Source: Sphingomonas elodea ATCC 31461 (GTDB lineage: Bacteria; Pseudomonadota; Alphaproteobacteria; Sphingomonadales; Sphingomonadaceae). Taken from it: DNA of 50,873 nt. The stretch covers positions 1 through 50,873 of the forward strand of contig NZ_AGFU01000042.1 in NCBI RefSeq assembly GCF_000226955.1, written 5' to 3'. Below the pieces are notes generated by a model. The model searched no databases, was not told the DNA's origin, and saw only the letters and a list, made by a program, of their open reading frames with translations. The position numbers and the translations under genes are program-made. This document shows positions 25,232-33,625 of the stretch, piece after piece. Numbering within the stretch: the stretch's first letter is position 1; each line of letters starts with the position of its first letter.

Positions 25232-26905
25232 ATGGAAGGCCAGTTTCGCGTCGGTGGGTTCGAGCAGGAGGGGGAAGGCGCGGGTACGCCGATCGGCCGG
25301 GCGCCGGCCGGGCCGCAGGCGATCGGCGCGGTGTTCGAGATCGCCGGCGCATTCAGCCAGGTGCTGCTCGACCTCGGCGAACTGGATGCGCTTGCCGCGA
25401 GCAGCGATGCCGCGCTGGCCAATGCCGGGCAGGTAGGTTCACAGGTCAAGATCCGTGTCGCCAGTGCCTGGTTGATCGCCAGCATCCGCACCGCGCGGCT
25501 CGACCCGTCCGGCAAGCGCGTCGCCGCCGCGATCGACTTTCTCGGCGAAGGCGACGAGGAGAAGCTGACGGGCAAGCTCTACCGCTTCAGCCGCGGCGTG
25601 ACCCGCTATCCCACGCCCGGTGCCGAGGTTTTTCCGGTAACCACCGCCGATCTTCGCCAGATCTACGCCGCCGAGGATCGCGCCCATATCGAGGTCGGCA
25701 CCGTCTACCCGACCAGGGATATTCGCGCGGCGCTGTATGTGGACGCGCTGCTCGGCAAGCATTTCGCGCTGCTGGGCTCGACCGGCACCGGCAAGTCGAC
25801 TTCCGCCGCGCTGATCCTCCATCGGATCTGCCAGTTGGCCCCGCACGGCCATGTGGTGATGATCGATCCGCACGGCGAATATGGCCGCGCCTTCCAGCAC
25901 AATGGCGCGCTGTTCGACGTGTCGAACCTGCAGCTGCCCTATTGGCTGATGAACTTCGAGGAACATTGCGAGGTGTTCCTGACCAGTGCCGGGCCTGAGC
26001 GGCAGGTGGATGCCGACATTCTCGCCAAGTGCCTGCTCGCCGCGCGTGCCAAGAACCGGATCGGGCAGGAGATCGGCAAGCTCACCGTCGACGCGCCGGT
26101 ACCCTATCTGCTGTCGGACCTCACCAACGCGCTGACGCTCGACATGGGGAAGATGGACAAGGCGACCGACACGGCGCCCTATCTCCGCCTCAAGAGCAAG
26201 ATCGACGAGGTGAAGAGCGACCCGCGCTATGCCTTCATGTTCTCGGGCATGCTGGTGGCGGATACCATGGCGGCGTTCCTCGCCCGCATTTTCCGCCTGC
26301 CGGGCGGCGGCAAGCCGATCTCGATCATCGACGTGTCGGGCGTGCCCAACGAGATCACCAGCGTCGTCGTCGCGGTGTTGAGCCGCATGGTGTTCGACTA
26401 TGCGATCTGGTCGCGCGGCGAGGCGAAGCGGCCGGTGCTGCTCGTCTGCGAGGAGGCGCATCGCTATGTGCCCAGCGAGCGCAATGCCGACGGCTCGTCG
26501 GTGGGGCGGATCCTGAGCCGGATCGCCAAGGAAGGGCGCAAATACGGCGTATCGCTGGGGCTGATCACCCAGCGGCCTTCGGATCTGGCGGAGGGCGTGC
26601 TCTCCCAGTGCGGCACCATCCTGTCGATGCGGCTCAACAACGAACGCGACCAGGCGTTCGTCCGCGCGGCGATGCCGGAAGGCGCGCGGGGCTTTCTCGA
26701 CGCGATCCCGGCGCTGCGCAACCGCGAATGCATCGTCGTGGGCGAGGGCGTGGCGACCCCGGTGCGGCTGCTGTTCGACGACCTCGATCCGGACAAGCGC
26801 CCGGCCTCGGACGATCCGCTATTCTCGGAGCTGTGGCGCGAGGCCGGCGGCGAGGAGGCGATGCTGGGAAGGACGATCCGCCGCTGGCGCGCGCAGGGGC
26901 GGTAG
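25232..26905 (+). CDS. HerA-like ATPase (DUF87)
   Basis: The 557-residue protein is a FtsK/HerA-superfamily ATPase. It has an N-terminal HAS-barrel-like beta domain (residues 25-130), Walker A in LLGSTGTGKSTSAAL near 186, the MIDPHGEYGRAF segment, Walker B in VLLVCEEAHRYVPS near 395, and the downstream GRKYGVSLGLITQRPSDLAE typical of HerA. HerA proteins act as hexameric DNA translocases, normally with the NurA nuclease in archaea; bacterial ones occur alone or in defence cassettes with Sir2 or nucleases. No nuclease or Sir2 gene is adjacent here. It ends 3 bases before the convergent M23 gene. Confidence 0.88.
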   Translation: MEGQFRVGGFEQEGEGAGTPIGRAPAGPQAIGAVFEIAGAFSQVLLDLGELDALAASSDAALANAGQVGSQVKIRVASAWLIASIRTARLDPSGKRVAAAIDFLGEGDEEKLTGKLYRFSRGVTRYPTPGAEVFPVTTADLRQIYAAEDRAHIEVGTVYPTRDIRAALYVDALLGKHFALLGSTGTGKSTSAALILHRICQLAPHGHVVMIDPHGEYGRAFQHNGALFDVSNLQLPYWLMNFEEHCEVFLTSAGPERQVDADILAKCLLAARAKNRIGQEIGKLTVDAPVPYLLSDLTNALTLDMGKMDKATDTAPYLRLKSKIDEVKSDPRYAFMFSGMLVADTMAAFLARIFRLPGGGKPISIIDVSGVPNEITSVVVAVLSRMVFDYAIWSRGEAKRPVLLVCEEAHRYVPSERNADGSSVGRILSRIAKEGRKYGVSLGLITQRPSDLAEGVLSQCGTILSMRLNNERDQAFVRAAMPEGARGFLDAIPALRNRECIVVGEGVATPVRLLFDDLDPDKRPASDDPLFSELWREAGGEEAMLGRTIRRWRAQGR

Positions 26906-26908
26906 GGC

Positions 26909-28387
26909 TTACTCCGCTGCGTCCTTCTGCACGCCGTGGCCGACGGGCACTGCCATCAGGCCATGCAGCTTCGCCCGGAAGGCGCCCAGCGCACCGCCGG
27001 TCAGGCGCCGCACCGATGTGAACGACACCGCGCGCGGGTTGACCGCCTGGCCGTTGCGGGTCGTCTCGAAATGGAGGTGCGGGCCGGTCGACAGACCGGA
27101 ATTGCCGCTGCGGCCGATCTGCTGGCCCTTGCGCACCGACTGTCCGGGACGGACCATGACTTTACTCAGATGCGCATAGCCGGTGCCGAAGCCGCCGCCA
27201 TGATCAATCCGCACCAGATTGCCATAGCCGGCCGATCCGCCCGCCACGCGTACCACCCCGTCGACCGCGGCATACACAGGCGAACCATAGGGGGCGGCGA
27301 TGTCGATGCCCTTGTGCATCCGGTTGAAGCCGAGAATCGGATGCATCCGCATGCCGAAGGCGGAGGAGAATCGGCCGTTGACCGGCATGGTCATCATGCC
27401 GGTCTTGCCGCCGGTGCCGCTGGCGTCGAACCATTCGGTCTTGCCGTCGCTCTCCCATGGGGCAAGCTGCACGCCGTTGGCGCAGCCGGTGACGCCGGCA
27501 TACATCAGCTGGCCGTACTGGACCTCACCGGTCGCGGCGCGCGCCTGGCCGAGGATCAGGTCGAACTTGCAAGCCGATCCCAGCTTCGACACCGAGACGC
27601 GGGTGCTGAGCGTGCGCAGGAACGTCTCCACCGCCTTGGCCGGCGCGCCGGCGGCGCGGGCCGAGCGATAGAGGCTCGACCCGATCAGGCCCTGGACGCG
27701 CAGCGGCGTGCGGTCGATCGCGATCGGGATGGATTTGATCGCCAGCGCAGCCCCGGTGCGGGCAATCTCGATCCGGCGATCAAAGGCGGCGCGGAAGGCG
27801 AGCTTTTCGAGCGGACGCGGCTGCGACGTGTCGACGCGGCGGCCCAGCGTCATCTCCAGCACCGTATTGCGCTGGATCTGGCCGAGCGGCATCGCGCCCG
27901 ATACGAGGCTGGCGACGATCCCGGCATCCGCCTCCCCCACGCCCGAGCGCTGCAGCACGCTGCGCAGCATCGTGCCGCTGCCGAGGCGCGCTTCATGCTC
28001 GATGATCGGGCGTTCCGGCGTGTCGGTGAGCGGCCGGACCAGCTTCGAGCTTGCGACATGGACGCCGGTACCCGAACCCTTGGCGATCGGCGCGATGGCC
28101 TGGGCCTGTTGCGCCTGCTCGGCCTCGCCGGTCAGTGGCGCGGGCGTCATGCCGGTGATCGGCCGATCGAAACCGGGGGAGAGCATCCAGGTCGCGGCGC
28201 ACAGCGCCGCACAGGTCGCCGCACCGCGAAACCAGGTGGGGGAACCGATATCGGCGCCAAGATCGGGTACCAGATCGAGGGTCGCGAGCCGTTTGCCGAT
28301 CCGCGCCGGCACCACCGCGGGGATCGCGCGCGCCAGGCCGCCGCCGCCACCGGCCAGGCCCGAGCCATGATCGTCGCGAAAGAACAA
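26909..28387 (-). CDS. M23 family peptidoglycan metallopeptidase
   Basis: The 492-residue envelope protein has a cytoplasmic N-terminus, one membrane segment near 56-70, a roughly 230-residue middle region with OapA/LysM-like periplasmic character, and a C-terminal peptidase M23 domain. The zinc ligands are visible: His/Asp in MHKGIDIAAPYGSPV and His-x-His in LSTGPHLHFETTRNG, with His in GTGYAHLSKV. It should cleave peptide cross-bridges of peptidoglycan during growth or division. A perfect CtrA-type box lies 75 bases upstream of the ATG, which suggests cell-cycle control. Confidence 0.9.
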   Translation of the reverse strand: MFFRDDHGSGLAGGGGGLARAIPAVVPARIGKRLATLDLVPDLGADIGSPTWFRGAATCAALCAATWMLSPGFDRPITGMTPAPLTGEAEQAQQAQAIAPIAKGSGTGVHVASSKLVRPLTDTPERPIIEHEARLGSGTMLRSVLQRSGVGEADAGIVASLVSGAMPLGQIQRNTVLEMTLGRRVDTSQPRPLEKLAFRAAFDRRIEIARTGAALAIKSIPIAIDRTPLRVQGLIGSSLYRSARAAGAPAKAVETFLRTLSTRVSVSKLGSACKFDLILGQARAATGEVQYGQLMYAGVTGCANGVQLAPWESDGKTEWFDASGTGGKTGMMTMPVNGRFSSAFGMRMHPILGFNRMHKGIDIAAPYGSPVYAAVDGVVRVAGGSAGYGNLVRIDHGGGFGTGYAHLSKVMVRPGQSVRKGQQIGRSGNSGLSTGPHLHFETTRNGQAVNPRAVSFTSVRRLTGGALGAFRAKLHGLMAVPVGHGVQKDAAE

Positions 28388-28450
28388 GCCGTGCTGCCCC
28401 TAAGACGGTTCTACGCGCCGCAGAAGAGACGCGTCCATCGTCTCACTCTG

Positions 28451-28476
28451 GAATCATGCCCTTAAAGTCAAATTAA
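28451..28476. promoter_or_regulatory. CtrA-type box with adjoining GANTC methylation site
   Basis: TTAA (28462-28465), 7 bases, TTAA (28473-28476) is an exact match to the alphaproteobacterial CtrA consensus TTAA-N7-TTAA. GAATC (28451-28455), a CcrM GANTC site, lies 6 bases away. The pair lies in the 234-base gap between the M23 peptidase (minus strand) and the Suv3-like helicase (plus strand), closer to the peptidase. Confidence 0.7.
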
Positions 28477-28494
28477 GTTTGGAACCCGGGAACG

Positions 28495-28573
28495 CCGCAC
28501 GCGGTGACCCGTGCGGAAGGCGCGGCGAAGGGACCGAACCGGCCGCAACCGTCCCCGCTTTGCAGAAAAGCGG
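28495..28573 (+). other. Two hairpins in the helicase leader region
   Basis: CCGCACG-N8-CGTGCGG (28495-28516) and CCGCTTT-GCAGA-AAAGCGG (28555-28573) are perfect 7-bp stems in the 146 bases between the CtrA box and the helicase start. They may form a structured 5' leader or a small RNA. There is no open frame with a ribosome binding site, and no T-run follows. Confidence 0.35.
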
Positions 28574-28621
28574 TGCAAGGGAGTTGCCTAACGCCGCCCG
28601 GGCGACGATCTTGAAAGCAAC

Positions 28622-31099
28622 ATGAGCCAGTTCGCCCGTTCGCCCGTCACGGCAGTGCTGGGGCCCACCAATACCGGCAAGACCCACCTCGCCGTCGAGC
28701 GGATGTGCGGCCATGCCAGCGGCATGATCGGCTTCCCGCTGCGGCTGCTGGCGCGCGAGGTGTATGACCGCGTCGTGCGGATGAAGGGCCCGGCCGAAGT
28801 CGCGCTGATCACCGGCGAGGAAAAGATCCTGCCGCCCAAGGCGCGCTGGTTCTGCTGCACGGCGGAGAGCATGCCGCTGGAGCGCGAGACTGCGTTCGTC
28901 GCGCTCGACGAGGCGCAACTCGGCGCCGATCCGGAGCGCGGCCATGTCTTCACCGATCGGCTGCTGCGCGCCCGCGGCCGCGAGGAGACCATGCTCCTCG
29001 GCTCGGACAGCCTGCGGCCGATGCTCAAGGCGCTGGTGCCGGAGGCGGAGGTGGTCGGCCGCCCGCGTTTCTCGACGCTCAGCTATGCCGGGGCCAAGAA
29101 ACTCTCGCGCCTGCCGCGCCGCTCTGCGATCGTCGCCTTCTCGGCCGAGGAAGTCTATGCGGTCGCCGAGGCATTACGGCGCCTGCGCGGCGGGGCGGCG
29201 GTGGTGATGGGCGCGCTGTCTCCGCGCACCCGCAACGCCCAGGTGGCCATGTTCCAGGCGGGCGAGGTCGACTATCTCGTCGCCACCGATGCGATCGGCA
29301 TGGGGCTCAACATGGACGTTCACCATGTCGCCTTCGCCTCGCTCCACAAGTTCGACGGGCGCCGCCAGCGCCGGCTGACCATCGCCGAGATGGCCCAGAT
29401 CGCGGGCCGCGCCGGGCGCCACCAGAAGGATGGCACCTTCGGCGCGCTGCACGCGGAAGGGCCGAGTGCGTTCACGCCGGAGGAGGTGCTGGCGATCGAG
29501 GGGCATCAGGTGCCCCGGCTCGAGCATCTCTACTGGCGCGAAGGCCAGCCGGATTTCGACAGCATCGACGCGCTCATCGCCAGCCTGGAGCGCAAGCCCG
29601 AGGCCGAGGTGCTGCGCGCCGCACCGCAGGCGACCGACCTCGCCGTGCTCAAGCGACTGTCCGAAGAATGCTGGGTCCGGGATCGGGTGCGGCATCCCCG
29701 GATGGTCGCGCGGCTCTGGGCGGCGTGCGGGCTGCCCGATTTCCGCAAGCTCGGCGTCGATCCGCATGCGCGGTTCGTAGGAAGGCTGTTCGGGCATCTC
29801 TCCGAAGGGCGCGGGCATGTGCCGCACCAATGGTTCGCCGACGAGATCCAGCGGCTGGACAATATGGGCGGTGATGTCGAGACGCTCGCCGGGCGGATCG
29901 CCGCGGCGCGCAGCTGGGCCTATATCGCCCACCGCGCCGACTGGCTGGAAGAGCCCACCCATTGGGCCGAGCGGACGCGGGCGATCGAGGAAAAACTGTC
30001 CGACGCGCTCCATGCCAGCCTCACCCAGCGCTTCGTCGACAAGCGGACCACGGTGCTGCTGCGCCAGATCGGCGCCGATGCCTCCACCCTGCCGGTGACG
30101 ATCGGCCCCGAGGGCGAGGTGAGCGTGGAAGAGCACCCGCTCGGCACGCTCGAAGGCTTCCGCTTCAAGGTCGCGGCCGAGGCGCGGGCGGGGGACAAGC
30201 GCATGCTGCTTGCCGCCGCGGAGAAGCGATTGGCCGGGGAGTATCGCCGCCGCGGGTCGGCGCTGGCCGAAGCGCCGGATGCGGAGCTGGCGCAGGTCGG
30301 CACCGCGCTTCGCTGGCGCGGGCACGACGTGGCGCTGCTCAAGGCCGGCGCGAACCTGGTGCGGCCGCGCGTGCAGCTGGATCGCGCGCTCGACGTGCTC
30401 GATCCGCAGGCCAAGGCTGCCGTGCAGGCGCGGCTGGAACGCTGGTTCGCCGAGCGGGTGGCGGGCGACCTGCCGGTGCTCGCCAAGCTGGATGCGATCA
30501 CGCGCGAGGCGGCTGCCGGCGCACCCCTTCGCGCGCTGGCGAACGCGCTGCTGGAGCAGGGCGGATTGCTGCCGCGCCGTGCGGCCGGTGCGATGCTCGA
30601 GGCGCTGGACGGTCCCGCCCGGCACCGGCTGCGCACCATCGGCATGACGATCGGCACGCTGGACGTGTTCGCGCCCGCGCTGCTCAAGCCGCGTGCGGCC
30701 GCGCGGCGTCGTGCGCTGATGGGGCTCGAAAGCGGACCGCCGGACGCTGCCGTGGTCCTGCCGCGCGATGCCGACGGCGCCGATCTCCTCCACGGCTTCC
30801 GCCCCTTCGGCGCGCAGGCGGTGCGGGTCGATCTGGTCGAGCGGATCGCCCGCGCGGCGCACGAGGCACGGCAGGGCCGCAAGCCCTTCGCGCCTGACCC
30901 GGCGCTCGCCACCTCGATCGGGCTCAAGCCCGAGACGATCGCGCGGCTGATGGCACAGCTCGGCTTCCGCACCGCGCGCGGCGACGCCGATGGCGTGCAG
31001 CGCTGGATCTGGCAGGGGCTGACGCCGCTCGCCAAGCCCAAGCCGGTGACGGTGCCGGGCAACGCCTTCGCGGCGCTGGCTGCGCTCCGCAATGGCTGA
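28622..31099 (+). CDS. Suv3-like DExH RNA helicase
   Basis: The 825-residue helicase resembles mitochondrial Suv3, a component of RNA decay. Walker A is GPTNTGKT (14-21), and motif II is the unusual DEAQ (VALDEAQLGADPERG). Motif V is ATDAIGMGLNMDVHHVAFAS and motif VI is QIAGRAGR. A helical Suv3-type core follows, and then a long Ala/Arg-rich C-terminal region of about 350 residues of unknown fold. It would unwind structured RNA with ATP and may assist RNase-mediated turnover or ribosome biogenesis. An S4 RNA-binding gene overlaps its end by 8 bases, strengthening the RNA link. Confidence 0.9.
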   Translation: MSQFARSPVTAVLGPTNTGKTHLAVERMCGHASGMIGFPLRLLAREVYDRVVRMKGPAEVALITGEEKILPPKARWFCCTAESMPLERETAFVALDEAQLGADPERGHVFTDRLLRARGREETMLLGSDSLRPMLKALVPEAEVVGRPRFSTLSYAGAKKLSRLPRRSAIVAFSAEEVYAVAEALRRLRGGAAVVMGALSPRTRNAQVAMFQAGEVDYLVATDAIGMGLNMDVHHVAFASLHKFDGRRQRRLTIAEMAQIAGRAGRHQKDGTFGALHAEGPSAFTPEEVLAIEGHQVPRLEHLYWREGQPDFDSIDALIASLERKPEAEVLRAAPQATDLAVLKRLSEECWVRDRVRHPRMVARLWAACGLPDFRKLGVDPHARFVGRLFGHLSEGRGHVPHQWFADEIQRLDNMGGDVETLAGRIAAARSWAYIAHRADWLEEPTHWAERTRAIEEKLSDALHASLTQRFVDKRTTVLLRQIGADASTLPVTIGPEGEVSVEEHPLGTLEGFRFKVAAEARAGDKRMLLAAAEKRLAGEYRRRGSALAEAPDAELAQVGTALRWRGHDVALLKAGANLVRPRVQLDRALDVLDPQAKAAVQARLERWFAERVAGDLPVLAKLDAITREAAAGAPLRALANALLEQGGLLPRRAAGAMLEALDGPARHRLRTIGMTIGTLDVFAPALLKPRAAARRRALMGLESGPPDAAVVLPRDADGADLLHGFRPFGAQAVRVDLVERIARAAHEARQGRKPFAPDPALATSIGLKPETIARLMAQLGFRTARGDADGVQRWIWQGLTPLAKPKPVTVPGNAFAALAALRNG

Positions 31100-31403
31100 G
31101 CCGTCTGGCCACGGGCCGGCGATGCGGCTCGATCGCTTTCTCTGGTACGCGCGGATCGTGAAGACGCGCAGCGCGGCGCAGGCGCTGTGCGAAAAGGGGC
31201 TGCTGCGCATCGACGGCCGACGGGTGGAGCGTTCCTCGGCCTCGGTGCGCGTCGGCGCGATCCTGGCCTTTCCGATCCAGGGCAAGGTACGCGTGCTGCG
31301 CGTCGAGGCGCTGCCGATCCGGCGGGGGCCCCCGGGCGAGGCGCGGGCCTGCTACGAGGATCTCGTCACCGATCGCGGCGTTCAGGACATGTCCGGCGAT
31401 TGA
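31092..31403 (+). CDS. S4-domain RNA-binding protein (HslR-like)
   Basis: The 103-residue basic protein carries an S4 RNA-binding domain at residues 11-55 (MRLDRFLWYARIVKTRSAAQ and onward, then GLLRIDGRRVERSS). This is the core of the Hsp15/HslR group that binds free 50S subunits with stalled nascent chains. The C-terminal part is short and less basic than E. coli Hsp15. It overlaps the helicase gene (31092-31099), so the two are co-translated, and the pair is typical of alphaproteobacteria. Confidence 0.88.
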   Translation: MAEPSGHGPAMRLDRFLWYARIVKTRSAAQALCEKGLLRIDGRRVERSSASVRVGAILAFPIQGKVRVLRVEALPIRRGPPGEARACYEDLVTDRGVQDMSGD

Positions 31404-31470
31404 CGTGAGGCCCGCCCGCGCATAGCAGGACCCCCGCATTGATCGTTCGCAACCAAGGACCGTTTTCCCA

Positions 31471-31809
31471 ATGACCTATGTCGTCACCGACGCATGCATC
31501 CGGTGCAAGTACATGGACTGTGTCGAGGTCTGTCCGGTCGACTGTTTCTATGAGGGCGAGAACATGCTCGTCATCAACCCGAACGAATGCATCGATTGCG
31601 GCGTGTGCGAGCCGGAATGCCCGGCCGAGGCGATCCTGCCCGATACCGAGAACGGCCTCGAAAAGTGGCTCGAGCTCAACCGCACCTATTCGGAGCAGTG
31701 GCCCAACATCACCACCAAGGGCGAGGCGCCGGCCGACGCCGATGCGATGAAGGCCGAGACCGACAAGTTCGACAAGTATTTCTCGCCGAACCCCGGTTCG
31801 GGCGACTGA
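31471..31809 (+). CDS. fdxA: Seven-iron ferredoxin FdxA
   Basis: The 112-residue ferredoxin starts at 31471 with AAGGA upstream. Cys9, Cys17 and Cys50 fit the [3Fe-4S] cluster, and Cys21, Cys40, Cys43 and Cys46 the [4Fe-4S] cluster, in the AzFd/FdxA pattern ([27 protein letters not shown]). The roughly 50-residue C-terminal extension is typical of this group. It shuttles electrons at low potential in the cytoplasm; partners are not evident. carD follows after a 253-base gap, a conserved neighbourhood in sphingomonads. Confidence 0.95.
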   Translation: MTYVVTDACIRCKYMDCVEVCPVDCFYEGENMLVINPNECIDCGVCEPECPAEAILPDTENGLEKWLELNRTYSEQWPNITTKGEAPADADAMKAETDKFDKYFSPNPGSGD

Positions 31810-31852
31810 TCGGCCCGGCGGCATAGCCCGCCTCCAAGAGCCCGATTTGGGG

Positions 31853-31878
31853 CACGGCGCATGGATTTCTGCGCCGTG
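31853..31878. terminator. Hairpin between fdxA and carD
   Basis: CACGGCGCA (31853-31861), loop TGGATTTC, TGCGCCGTG (31870-31878) is a perfect 9-bp stem 43 bases after fdxA. No T-run follows directly (TGCATGACCTTT), so termination would be weak. The remaining gap to 32062 should contain the carD promoter; I see no convincing -35/-10 pair. Confidence 0.45.
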
Positions 31879-32062
31879 TGCATGACCTTTCACTGGTAAT
31901 TTTATTACGAGCGTGTTAAATAGCACACGACGAAGGCAAAGACTCGCCTTCGCCCGGAGACGCTAGCGTATGCCCCGTGTTCCCTCGTCCGCCGCGCCCA
32001 GCGCGCTTGGGCGGGATCCGCAATCCAACCGGGGCCGGTAATTCACGAAAGGTTCCTCGCAC

Positions 32063-32596
32063 ATGGCTGCCAAGGCGCTGTCCTTCGATGTCGGCGATTA
32101 TGTCGTTTACCCCAAGCACGGCGTGGGCCGTGTGATCGAGCTGCAGAAGCAGGAAATTGCTGGAATGCAGCTCGAGCTTTACGTCCTGCGTTTCGAAAAA
32201 GAGAAGATGACGCTCCGCGTGCCGACCAACAAGGCCGAGAGCGTGGGCATGCGCAAGCTTTCCAGCGACAAGACGCTCAAGGAAGCGCTCGATACGCTGA
32301 AGGGCAAGCCTAAGGTGAAGCGCACCATGTGGTCGCGTCGCGCCCAGGAATATGAAGCGAAGATCAACTCGGGCGACCTGGTGTCGATCGCCGAGGTGGT
32401 CCGCGACCTGTTCCGCGCCGACGACCAGCCCGAGCAGAGCTATTCCGAGCGCCAGATCTTCGAAGGCGCGGCCAGCCGCCTCGCCCGCGAACTGGCGGCG
32501 ATGGAAGAGATCGACGAGCCGGCAGCGCTGGAAAAGATCCTGGATATCCTGCGCAAGGCCGCGGCGATCCACAACAAGGACAAGGTTCCCGCCTGA
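32063..32596 (+). CDS. carD: CarD-family transcription regulator
   Basis: The 177-residue protein binds the RNA polymerase beta subunit and stabilises open promoter complexes. The N-terminal Tudor-like RNAP-interacting domain occupies residues 1-65 (FDVGDYVVYPKHGVGRVIEL, then YVLRFEKEKMTLRVP). The helical DNA-binding part follows, with the conserved MWSRRAQEYEAKINSGDL and the promoter-wedge region. The length and motifs match alphaproteobacterial CarD/CdnL. The start at 32063 follows GAAAGGTTCCTCGC. A strong terminator lies downstream. Confidence 0.95.
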   Translation: MAAKALSFDVGDYVVYPKHGVGRVIELQKQEIAGMQLELYVLRFEKEKMTLRVPTNKAESVGMRKLSSDKTLKEALDTLKGKPKVKRTMWSRRAQEYEAKINSGDLVSIAEVVRDLFRADDQPEQSYSERQIFEGAASRLARELAAMEEIDEPAALEKILDILRKAAAIHNKDKVPA

Positions 32597-32619
32597 GGCG
32601 CGGACTCCGGGTCGGACGC

Positions 32620-32655
32620 AAAGGGGGGCGGAACCATCGGTTCGCGCCCCCTTTT
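32620..32655 (+). terminator. Intrinsic terminator of carD
   Basis: A long hairpin pairs AAAGGGGGGCGGAACC with GGTTCGCGCCCCCTTTT (one mismatch/bulge in the middle, loop ATC) and ends in a T-run. It lies 24 bases after the carD stop. Confidence 0.85.
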
Positions 32656-32663
32656 CGTTGCGG

Positions 32664-32699
32664 CCCGATCGTGTATTATGCATGCAATACACGATCGGG
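32664..32699. promoter_or_regulatory. 14-bp-arm palindromic operator before the DUF2807 gene
   Basis: CCCGATCGTGTATT (32664-32677) and AATACACGATCGGG (32686-32699) are perfect inverted arms around 8 bases (ATGCATGC). The dyad ends 9 bases before the ATG at 32709 and contains a possible -10 (TATTAT, 32673-32678). A bound dimer or tetramer would occlude promoter and ribosome site. The TGTAT...ATACA core recalls PadR-type sites, but no such regulator is adjacent. Confidence 0.7.
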
Positions 32700-32708
32700 A
32701 GATCCGCC

Positions 32709-33434
32709 ATGCGTCCGTTGCTCGTCCTCGCCCTGCTGCCCCTCGCCACCGCCTGCCATGCCAGCTGGGACGAGGCCAAGGGTACCAAGATCGGGCCAAG
32801 CGGCACCGGCGCCAGCCGCAGCTTCGCCGCCACGGGCTTCACCGCCGTCGCGCTGAAGGGGCCGGACAATGTCGACGTGCGGACCGGGGCTGCCTTCTCG
32901 GTGCAGGCCGAGGGGGACCCGAAGCTGCTCGACGAGCTGGACATCCGCCTCGACGGCAAGACCCTCAATGTCGGCCGCAAGACGAAGGCCGGCGTGATGT
33001 GGGACAAGGGCGAGGTAGCCAAGATCCATGTCGTGATGCCGCGGCTGCGCGAGGCCGCGGTCGCGGGATCGGGTTCGATGCGGGTCGACCGGGTCGAGGG
33101 CACGTTCGACGGTGCGGTCGCCGGCTCGGGCAATCTCGACATCGCCGCGGTCGCGGCGGAAGAGGCGTCGCTGTCGATCGCCGGTTCGGGCGACATCCTG
33201 CTGGCCGGTCGCGCGAACAAGATGGAGGTCTCGATCGCGGGTTCCGGCGACCTGCGCGGCCAGCAGTTCACCGCGAGCCGTGCCGACATCTCGATCGCCG
33301 GTTCGGGCAGCGTGCGCGCCAATGTGGGTGGCCCGGCGTCGATCTCGCTGCTGGGTTCGGGCGATGTCGAACTGCGCGGCGGCGCGAAATGCGAGGTGAG
33401 CAAGGTCGGCGCGGGCGAGGCGAAGTGTTCGTAA
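32709..33434 (+). CDS. DUF2807 (GIN-domain) secreted protein
   Basis: The 241-residue protein has a short signal peptide (RPLLVLALLPLATACHA) with a Cys that could be lipidated. The rest is a right-handed beta-helix-like DUF2807 domain with regular repeats of the form VAGSGSM, VAGSGNL, IAGSGDI, IAGSGDL, IAGSGSV and LLGSGDV, spaced 19-26 residues apart. Such proteins are putative auto-transporter adhesin-like or envelope proteins with no proven function. The start at 32709 lies 9 bases after an exceptional palindrome, so expression is probably tightly regulated. Upstream in-frame sequence belongs to carD in another frame and is rejected. Confidence 0.85.
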   Translation: MRPLLVLALLPLATACHASWDEAKGTKIGPSGTGASRSFAATGFTAVALKGPDNVDVRTGAAFSVQAEGDPKLLDELDIRLDGKTLNVGRKTKAGVMWDKGEVAKIHVVMPRLREAAVAGSGSMRVDRVEGTFDGAVAGSGNLDIAAVAAEEASLSIAGSGDILLAGRANKMEVSIAGSGDLRGQQFTASRADISIAGSGSVRANVGGPASISLLGSGDVELRGGAKCEVSKVGAGEAKCS

Positions 33435-33568
33435 GCGTCGGCTTTGTAATAGTTTAATGCTCGAGGCTTGGGCACTGTAATCAGTTTTTGCCCGCCCGGT
33501 GCGACATACTATCCGTGGCATCTTGATGCACCAGAATGTAGCGTTAGTGTCTCACCTGGAGGTCAGCG

Positions 33569-33625
33569 ATGCATGATCACCGTTTGAAAGGAGCGAATGA
33601 TGGTATTTTCAACCGCTGTGGGTGA
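33569..33625 (+). CDS. Possible upstream ORF overlapping the Ala-rich small gene
   Basis: An ATG at 33569, spaced 5 bases from GGAGGT (33558-33563), opens an 18-codon frame (MHDHRLKGANDGIFNRCG) that runs across the start of the next gene (33597) in a different frame. It may be a regulatory leader. With only 18 codons it could equally be chance. Confidence 0.25.
   Translation: MHDHRLKGANDGIFNRCG

Noticed and set aside
25232-26905. HerA-like ATPase as part of an anti-phage cassette
   Set aside because: The flanking genes are exporter and peptidoglycan genes with no nuclease, Sir2 or methylase, so a defence assignment is not supported here.
31853-31878. Hairpin after fdxA as a riboswitch or small RNA
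   Set aside because: A single 8-base-loop stem has no recognisable aptamer elements; a weak terminator or transcript end is the simpler reading.
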